A stretch of 8,286 nt of DNA from the NCBI GenBank assembly GCA_003104895.1, contig PQAG01000221.1:1-8286 (forward strand). The letters run 5' to 3'. A program made the translations under genes and the position numbers. The stretch is from Nitrosomonadales bacterium (GTDB lineage Bacteria; Pseudomonadota; Gammaproteobacteria; Burkholderiales; Sulfuricellaceae). Below are positions 4,680-8,286 of the stretch, piece after piece. How positions within the stretch are numbered: the first letter of the stretch is position 1; every line of letters starts with the position of its first letter. Under the pieces are notes generated by a model. That model saw nothing but the letters and a program-made list of their open reading frames with translations, searched no databases and was not told the origin of the DNA.

Positions 4680-5285
4680 GTGTTATCCATCATTCAAGCT
4701 GCTGGCTGGCCGATCTGGCCGCTGATTATTGCGTCGGTGATTTCGCTGGCGATTATCGGTGAGCGCTCATGGTCACTGTATGGCGGCCTGGTGGCGCCCA
4801 GAAGCCTGTTGCCTAAGGTGCGCGAATGGCTGCAGCAGGATGGCGTCAACGATGAGATGGTTGCCAACCTGGAGCGTCATTCCCCTCTCGGCCGCATATT
4901 CGCAGCAGGTTTGCGCAATGTCAGCAGCTCGCGCGAAATGATGCAGGAAGCCATAGAGGATTCGGGGCGCGCGGTCACGCACGAGCTGGAGCGTTTTCTC
5001 ACCACCCTGGGCACGATTGCCTCAATCAGCCCGCTTCTGGGCCTGCTCGGTACTGTCATCGGCATGGTGGAAATCTTCGGTGCGCTCACCCCGACCGGCG
5101 GCAGCCCGGCACAACTGGCCCACGGCATTTCGGTGGCGCTGTATAACACAGCCATGGGCCTGATTGTGGCGATTCCCAGCATGATTTTTTACCGCTATTT
5201 CCGCGCCAAGGTGGATACCCTGGTGATGGAGATGGAACAGGAGTCGATCAAGCTGGTGGACATGGTTCACGGCGAACGGAAATAG
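4680..5285 (+). CDS. exbB: MotA/TolQ/ExbB-family proton channel protein
   Basis: ExbB/TolQ proteins form a pentameric inner-membrane proton channel around ExbD/TolR and use proton-motive force to drive a TonB- or TolA-like partner. The 201 residues show three membrane segments: about 10-27 (followed by the conserved E28-R29), 107-133 and 149-171. The family signature is clear in SPLLGLLGTVIGMVEIF (117-133) and GISVALYNTAMGLIVAIPS (149-167). Threonines T125 and T157 align with E. coli ExbB T148 and T181, but V152 stands where E. coli ExbB has E176. The GTG start is preceded by GGGAGG (4668-4673). The exbD-like gene follows after 10 bp, then lpxK, so the pair belongs to the lipid A operon. Similar exbB/exbD/lpxK/kdsB clusters exist in Pseudomonas. 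No tonB or tolA is present, so the driven process is unknown; TolQ-like naming would be equally fair. Confidence 0.88.
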   Translation: MLSIIQAAGWPIWPLIIASVISLAIIGERSWSLYGGLVAPRSLLPKVREWLQQDGVNDEMVANLERHSPLGRIFAAGLRNVSSSREMMQEAIEDSGRAVTHELERFLTTLGTIASISPLLGLLGTVIGMVEIFGALTPTGGSPAQLAHGISVALYNTAMGLIVAIPSMIFYRYFRAKVDTLVMEMEQESIKLVDMVHGERK

Positions 5286-5295
5286 GGCGCGCCGC

Positions 5296-5718
5296 ATGAA
5301 TTTCCAACGTGGCAGGCTGAAGGAAGAACCGGAAATCAACCTGATTCCGATGATCGACGTGCTGCTGGTGATCCTGATCTTCCTCATGGTGACCACCACT
5401 TTCTCCCAGATTGCCGAATTGCAGATCAACCTGCCAACCGCCGATGCCGAGAAGCAGGCGGAGAAGCCGAATGAAATCACCGTTGCAGTCGATGCTTCCG
5501 GTCATTACGTCATCAACCGTGCCCCCTTGGCCAATCCCGGAGTGGATGCCCTGAGCGAAGCGCTGCGCCGTGCGGCGGGGGATCGCCCCGATCCGGTGAT
5601 CGTGATCAATGCCGATGCCGAGGCCACTCATCAGTCCGTGATCAATATCATGGAAGCCTCGCGCCTGGCGGGGTACAGCCGCATCAGTTTCGCCACTCAG
5701 GCGAAGAACGGCAAGTGA
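5296..5718 (+). CDS. exbD: ExbD/TolR-family biopolymer transport protein
   Basis: This is the partner of the preceding channel protein: one membrane helix carrying the proton-relay aspartate and a periplasmic domain. Of 140 residues, the short cytoplasmic N-terminus ends in EEPEINLIPMIDVLLVILIF. D21 aligns with the essential D25 of E. coli ExbD, and the helix spans about 19-37. The periplasmic part (about 45-136) has the ITVAVDASGHYVINR strand pattern and VIVINADAEATHQSVINIME typical of the family. Length is normal. The ATG lies 10 bp after the exbB stop, with only a weak AGGG site, so translation is probably coupled. The stop overlaps the lpxK GTG by four bases (GTGA). The link with lipid A genes suggests an outer-membrane or LPS-related job, but the partner is unidentified. 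Confidence 0.9.
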   Translation: MNFQRGRLKEEPEINLIPMIDVLLVILIFLMVTTTFSQIAELQINLPTADAEKQAEKPNEITVAVDASGHYVINRAPLANPGVDALSEALRRAAGDRPDPVIVINADAEATHQSVINIMEASRLAGYSRISFATQAKNGK

Positions 5719-6731
5719 CCGCGGCATCGGGTTTGTGGCTGGAAAAACAGTGGTACCGCCAGAGTTTGTGGCAGTTTGTGCTGCTGCCGCTCAGCGCCCT
5801 GTTCTGGCTGCTTTCTGCCCTGCGCCGTGCGGCGTTCAGATATGGGTGGCTGGCCTCCGGGCGGCTGCCGGTGCCAGTGATCGTGGTGGGCAATATCACG
5901 CTCGGCGGCAGCGGCAAGACGCCGCTGGTGCTGTGGCTGGCGCAGTTTCTGCGGCAACAGGGCTATCGGCCGGGCATCGTGAGCCGCGGCTATGGCAGCA
6001 GCGCCGATGAAGAGCGGCCAGTTGGTCCGGGCGACGACCCGGCATCGAGCGGGGACGAGCCCGCCCTGCTGGCGCGAAAATCCGCCTGCCCGGTGTGGAT
6101 TGGGCGAGATCGCGCGGCAGCGGGGCGCGCCTTGCTGGCGGCAAACCCGGACTGTGATGTGATTCTCAGCGATGACGGTTTGCAGCATTACCGCCTGCAG
6201 CGTGATCTGGAAATTGCGGTGGTGGACGGGCAGCGGCGTTTTGGCAATGGCAGGCTGCTGCCGGCCGGCCCCCTGCGCGAAGGCCTCTGGCGCTTGCGCC
6301 AGGTGGACGCGGTGGTGGTGAATGGTGGCAGGCATCTTGACGGGCTGGCAGTTCAATTTCACATGCGCTTGGATGGCTCGCAACTGGTCAACCTGCGCAC
6401 GGGCGAGAAGAGGCCGCCGGCGGGGCTGAAAGGCCTCAGGCTGCATGCCCTGGCCGGGATTGGCCATCCGCAGCGGTTTTTTGACCAGCTTCGCGCTTTG
6501 GGGCTGGATTTTGCCGCGCATGCATTCCCGGATCATCACGCTTACCGGCCCGGCGATATGGACTGGCCCGATGCAGAAGCGCTGTTGATGACCGAGAAGG
6601 ATGCCGTGAAGTGTGCGGCTTTTGCCGACGAGCGCTACTGGTACTTGCCGGTTGAAGCGGAAATGGATCCGCTATTCGGAGCAAAAATTCTGGAATTATT
6701 GAGGAAACGTAATGGACGCAAAATTGCTTGA
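5715..6731 (+). CDS. lpxK: tetraacyldisaccharide 4'-kinase
   Basis: LpxK phosphorylates the 4'-position of tetraacyldisaccharide-1-phosphate to give lipid IVA, on the cytoplasmic face of the inner membrane; it is the sixth step of the Raetz pathway. The 338 residues fit the family (about 320-345). An N-terminal hydrophobic/amphipathic helix (about 18-36, LWQFVLLPLSALFWLLSAL) anchors the protein. The P-loop is GNITLGGSGKTP (59-70), followed by IVSRGYG (88-94), GDEP (113-116), the metal-binding region SDDGLQHYRLQRD (152-164), LLPAGPLRE (181-189), AGIGHPQRFF (247-256), FPDHHAY (271-277) and LMTEKDAVKC (291-300). The GTG start overlaps the exbD stop by four bases, and the end overlaps the next gene by 20 bases. 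No anomaly is seen. Confidence 0.97.
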   Translation: MTAASGLWLEKQWYRQSLWQFVLLPLSALFWLLSALRRAAFRYGWLASGRLPVPVIVVGNITLGGSGKTPLVLWLAQFLRQQGYRPGIVSRGYGSSADEERPVGPGDDPASSGDEPALLARKSACPVWIGRDRAAAGRALLAANPDCDVILSDDGLQHYRLQRDLEIAVVDGQRRFGNGRLLPAGPLREGLWRLRQVDAVVVNGGRHLDGLAVQFHMRLDGSQLVNLRTGEKRPPAGLKGLRLHALAGIGHPQRFFDQLRALGLDFAAHAFPDHHAYRPGDMDWPDAEALLMTEKDAVKCAAFADERYWYLPVEAEMDPLFGAKILELLRKRNGRKIA

Positions 6732-6891
6732 GATTCTGGTGTGCCCCTTGTGCAAGGGCCCACTGGTTTACAAGAAGGCCGCACTGGAACTGATCTGCAA
6801 ACCCTGCCGCCTGGCTTACCCGGTCAAGGATGATATTCCGGTGATGCTGGAGGAAGAGGCGCGCAAGCTGCCGGCGGATGAGGAAGTGTGA
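6712..6891 (+). CDS. Trm112-like / YcaR-family small zinc-ribbon protein
   Basis: This short gene of 59 residues, MDAKLLEILVCPLCKGPLVY at its start, lies between lpxK and kdsB. Four cysteines are arranged as C11-x2-C14 and C30-x2-C33, a zinc-ribbon pattern, and the ending AYPVKDDIPVMLEEEAR is the typical family signature. Length matches E. coli YcaR (60 residues), which is likewise encoded between lpxK and kdsB. The ATG follows AGGAAA (6702-6707) and overlaps the last 20 bases of lpxK in another frame. In eukaryotes and archaea Trm112 activates methyltransferases; the bacterial role is not settled and I assign none. Its stop at 6889-6891 lies seven bases before the hairpin that covers the kdsB start, so its translation may control kdsB. 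Confidence 0.93.
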   Translation: MDAKLLEILVCPLCKGPLVYKKAALELICKPCRLAYPVKDDIPVMLEEEARKLPADEEV

Positions 6892-6897
6892 TGAGTA

Positions 6898-6939
6898 ATG
6901 GGTGATGAGGGATGGGGAAACCCATTACCCATTACCCAT
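6898..6939 (+). promoter_or_regulatory. long RNA hairpin covering the kdsB start codon, built from heptamer repeats
   Basis: Bases 6898-6916 face 6921-6939 across a GAAA tetraloop (6917-6920). Of 19 positions, 15 are Watson-Crick, two are G-U (6904/6933, 6911/6926) and two mismatch (6908/6929, 6910/6927). The right arm is CCCATTA twice and then CCCAT; the left arm is three degenerate copies of the complement (TAATGGG, TGATGAG, GGATGGG). The A and U of the kdsB AUG (6938-6939) form the base of the stem. No Shine-Dalgarno sequence stands at normal distance: the nearest purine run (GGGATGGGGA, 6909-6918) is in the left arm and loop, about 19 bases away. Confidence 0.7.
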
Positions 6940-7699
6940 GAACTTCAAAGCCGTCATCCCCGCGCGCTATGCTTCCACGCGCCTGCCTGGCAAGCCGCTG
7001 GCGGATATCGCCGGCAAGCCCATGGTGGTGAGAGTGGCGGAGCGGGCTCTGCAAAGCGGGGCGGAAGAGGTGTGGGTCGCTACCGACCATGAAGGCGTTG
7101 CCGCCGCAGTGCGTGCCCATGGCTTCAATGTGTGCATGACTTCGCCGGATCATGCTTCCGGCACGGATCGCATTGCCGAGGTGGCGGCGCAGCGCGGCTG
7201 GGATGATCACACTCTGGTGGTTAATGTGCAGGGCGATGAGCCGCTGATCGAGCCCGGCCTGATCGGCGCCGTGGCGCTGCATCTGCACGATCACCCTCTG
7301 GCCGCGATTTCCACGGCCTGTCACCGCATACACAACCATGCCGAGATGCTTAACCCGAATGTGGTGAAGGTGGTGCTGGACCGGGAAAGCCATGCCCTGT
7401 ATTTCAGCCGTGCGCCGATTCCCTATGCAAGGGATGCGTTTGCTGCAGGCGAATTCCCCGTGGAGCTGCCGGTGTACCGGCATATCGGCATCTACGCTTA
7501 CCGCGCCGGATTTCTCAGGACCTATGGCAGCCTGGCGCCAGCGGCGATTGAACAGTTCGAGGCGCTGGAGCAACTGCGCGCCATGTGGCACGGCTACCGG
7601 ATCAGTGTTGCCGTCACCGCCATGCCGCCAGCGGCGGGCGTGGACACGGCGGAAGACCTGGAGCGCGTGCGCGGCCTGTTCGGGACGGGATCAAATTAA
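6938..7699 (+). CDS. kdsB: 3-deoxy-manno-octulosonate cytidylyltransferase (CMP-Kdo synthetase)
   Basis: KdsB joins CTP and Kdo to give CMP-Kdo and pyrophosphate, activating Kdo for transfer to lipid IVA, the product reached through LpxK two genes upstream. It is cytoplasmic. From ATG 6938 the protein has 253 residues (E. coli 248). Motifs are the nucleotide-binding PARYASTRLPGKPL (8-21), VATDHE (47-52), TSPDHASGTDRIAE (68-81), the metal-binding NVQGDEP (96-102, D100), NPNVVKVV, ALYFSRAPIPYAR, HIGIYAYR, EQFEALEQLR and VDTAEDLERV. The frame is open upstream to a GTG at 6902, but the 12 extra residues come from the repeat hairpin and are absent from known KdsB proteins, so 6938 is the start. 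That ATG lacks a normal ribosome binding site and is paired in the hairpin. No clear terminator follows: the AAAGAGA/TCTCTTT stem at 7698-7720 has no T-tract on the plus strand. Confidence 0.97.
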   Translation: MNFKAVIPARYASTRLPGKPLADIAGKPMVVRVAERALQSGAEEVWVATDHEGVAAAVRAHGFNVCMTSPDHASGTDRIAEVAAQRGWDDHTLVVNVQGDEPLIEPGLIGAVALHLHDHPLAAISTACHRIHNHAEMLNPNVVKVVLDRESHALYFSRAPIPYARDAFAAGEFPVELPVYRHIGIYAYRAGFLRTYGSLAPAAIEQFEALEQLRAMWHGYRISVAVTAMPPAAGVDTAEDLERVRGLFGTGSN

Positions 7700-7763
7700 A
7701 GAGAAATGGCTTATCTCTTTATAAAAAAAATTAAATGTGCAGCATCCGCTAATTGCAATAACC

Positions 7764-7791
7764 TTGTCGCGAGTTGATAAAACAAGATAAT
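7764..7791 (+). promoter_or_regulatory. candidate adk promoter
   Basis: TTGTCG (7764-7769) and GATAAT (7786-7791) are 16 bp apart; the -10 matches five of six. An alternative pair is TTGCAA (7753-7758) with GATAAA (7776-7781) at 17 bp. Both lie in the AT-rich 138-bp gap after kdsB, so adk is probably transcribed on its own as well as by any read-through. Motif inference. Confidence 0.45.
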
Positions 7792-7792
7792 T

Positions 7793-7801
7793 TTGTCCAC
7801 A
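7793..7801 (+). promoter_or_regulatory. DnaA-box-like nonamer at the predicted adk transcription start
   Basis: TTGTCCACA, one mismatch from TTATNCACA, lies just after the candidate -10, about where transcription would begin. The same nonamer occurs on the minus strand at 3894-3886. It may be chance; binding is untested. Confidence 0.3.
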
Positions 7802-7837
7802 ATTGTTCGAGCATTAAATAATCTTAAGGAGCTAGCA

Positions 7838-8286
7838 ATGCGTATGATTCTTCTCGGTGGTCCAGGCGCCGGCAAAGGTACACAGGCCAACTACATCAAG
7901 GAGAAATTCGGTATTCCGCAGATTTCCACCGGCGACATGCTGCGCGCCCACGTCAAGGCTGGCACCGAGCTCGGCGTGGCGGCCAAGAAGATCATGGACG
8001 CGGGCGGCCTGGTGTCCGACGACATCATCATCGGCATGGTGAAAGAGCGCCTGACCCAGGATGATTGCAAGAACGGTTACCTGTTCGACGGTTTCCCGCG
8101 CACCATTCCCCAGGCCGAGGCAATGAAGGCCGCCGGCGTGCCGATTGACTACGTGGTGGAAATCGACGTGGCCGACGAGGAAATCGTCAAGCGCATGTCC
8201 GGCCGCCGCGTGCACGTGGCCTCCGGCCGCACCTACCACGTGGTGTTCAACCCGCCCAAGGTGGCCGGCAAGGATGACGAAACCGG
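7838..8286 (+). CDS. adk: adenylate kinase (C-terminus cut by window edge)
   Basis: Adenylate kinase interconverts ATP + AMP and 2 ADP in the cytoplasm. The ATG at 7838 follows a strong Shine-Dalgarno sequence, AAGGAG (7826-7831). The first 149 residues are present, of about 215 expected. They show the P-loop GGPGAGKGTQ (7-16), the AMP-site motif STGDMLRAH (30-38), FDGFPRTIPQAEAM (83-96), and the start of the lid, GRRVHVASGRTYHVVFNPPK (122-141). The lid carries H126, S129, D146 and T149 as in E. coli Adk, a hydrogen-bond network in place of the four-cysteine zinc site of many Gram-positive enzymes. The frame is intact to the edge. Codon use is more uniformly GC-ending than in neighbouring genes, in keeping with a highly expressed gene. 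Confidence 0.98.
   Translation, partial: MRMILLGGPGAGKGTQANYIKEKFGIPQISTGDMLRAHVKAGTELGVAAKKIMDAGGLVSDDIIIGMVKERLTQDDCKNGYLFDGFPRTIPQAEAMKAAGVPIDYVVEIDVADEEIVKRMSGRRVHVASGRTYHVVFNPPKVAGKDDET

Noticed and set aside
6902..6937. Upstream GTG start extending KdsB by 12 residues
   Set aside because: The extension translates the repeat hairpin and has no counterpart in KdsB, whose N-terminus (MxFxxxIPARYASTRLPGKPL-like) begins at 6938.
7697..7721. TAAAGAGA/TCTCTTTA hairpin after kdsB as a rho-independent terminator
   Set aside because: The stem is AT-rich and followed on the plus strand by A residues, not T. On the minus strand the T-run comes before the stem, so it fits neither direction.

Overview
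The window looks like a chromosomal segment of a betaproteobacterium. Coding DNA is GC-rich, the noncoding gaps are AT-rich, and the run exbB-exbD-lpxK-(Trm112-like)-kdsB-adk is an arrangement I associate with Beta- and Gammaproteobacteria. A tandem TusA sulfur-carrier protein would suit a sulfur- or iron-oxidising lineage such as the Gallionella/Sulfuricella group, but that placement is inference.

Layout. (1) Positions 1-639, minus strand: an OmpR-type response regulator that runs off the left edge. (2) Positions 640-798: a divergent regulatory gap with a perfect 17-bp palindrome. (3) Positions 799-1595, plus strand: two small, presumably exported, glycine-rich proteins of unknown function, closed by a rho-independent terminator at 1614-1648. 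(4) Positions 1642-3680, minus strand: xseA (exonuclease VII large subunit) and a translationally coupled single-span coiled-coil membrane protein of unknown function. (5) Positions 3681-4048: an AT-rich gap of 368 bp with DnaA-box-like sites and an operator-like inverted repeat. (6) Positions 4049-4537: a stand-alone two-domain TusA-like protein with its own terminator. (7) Positions 4680-7699: a tight envelope operon with an ExbB/TolQ-ExbD/TolR proton-channel pair, lpxK (lipid A 4'-kinase), a 59-residue Trm112-like zinc-ribbon protein and kdsB (CMP-Kdo synthetase). (8) Position 7838 to the right edge: the start of adk (adenylate kinase), apparently with its own promoter.

How they work together. 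LpxK makes lipid IVA, and KdsB activates the Kdo that is next attached to it, so block 7 feeds the lipid A-Kdo core of LPS. The ExbB/ExbD pair is encoded with them without a visible TonB or TolA partner. The OmpR-like regulator, with a palindrome between it and the exported glycine-rich proteins, suggests an envelope-stress or osmotic circuit, but this is inferred only from position.

Most of the window is ordinary housekeeping DNA. I see no mobile element, CRISPR array, tRNA or rRNA. The points most worth a second look are regulatory: a 19-position hairpin with a GAAA loop that buries the kdsB start codon; two genes (the regulator and xseA) whose -10 hexamer lies six bases from an ATG that has no Shine-Dalgarno sequence; DnaA-box-like motifs at xseA, in the 3.7-4.0 kb gap and at adk; and an ExbB-like protein with valine where E. 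coli ExbB has its third-helix glutamate.
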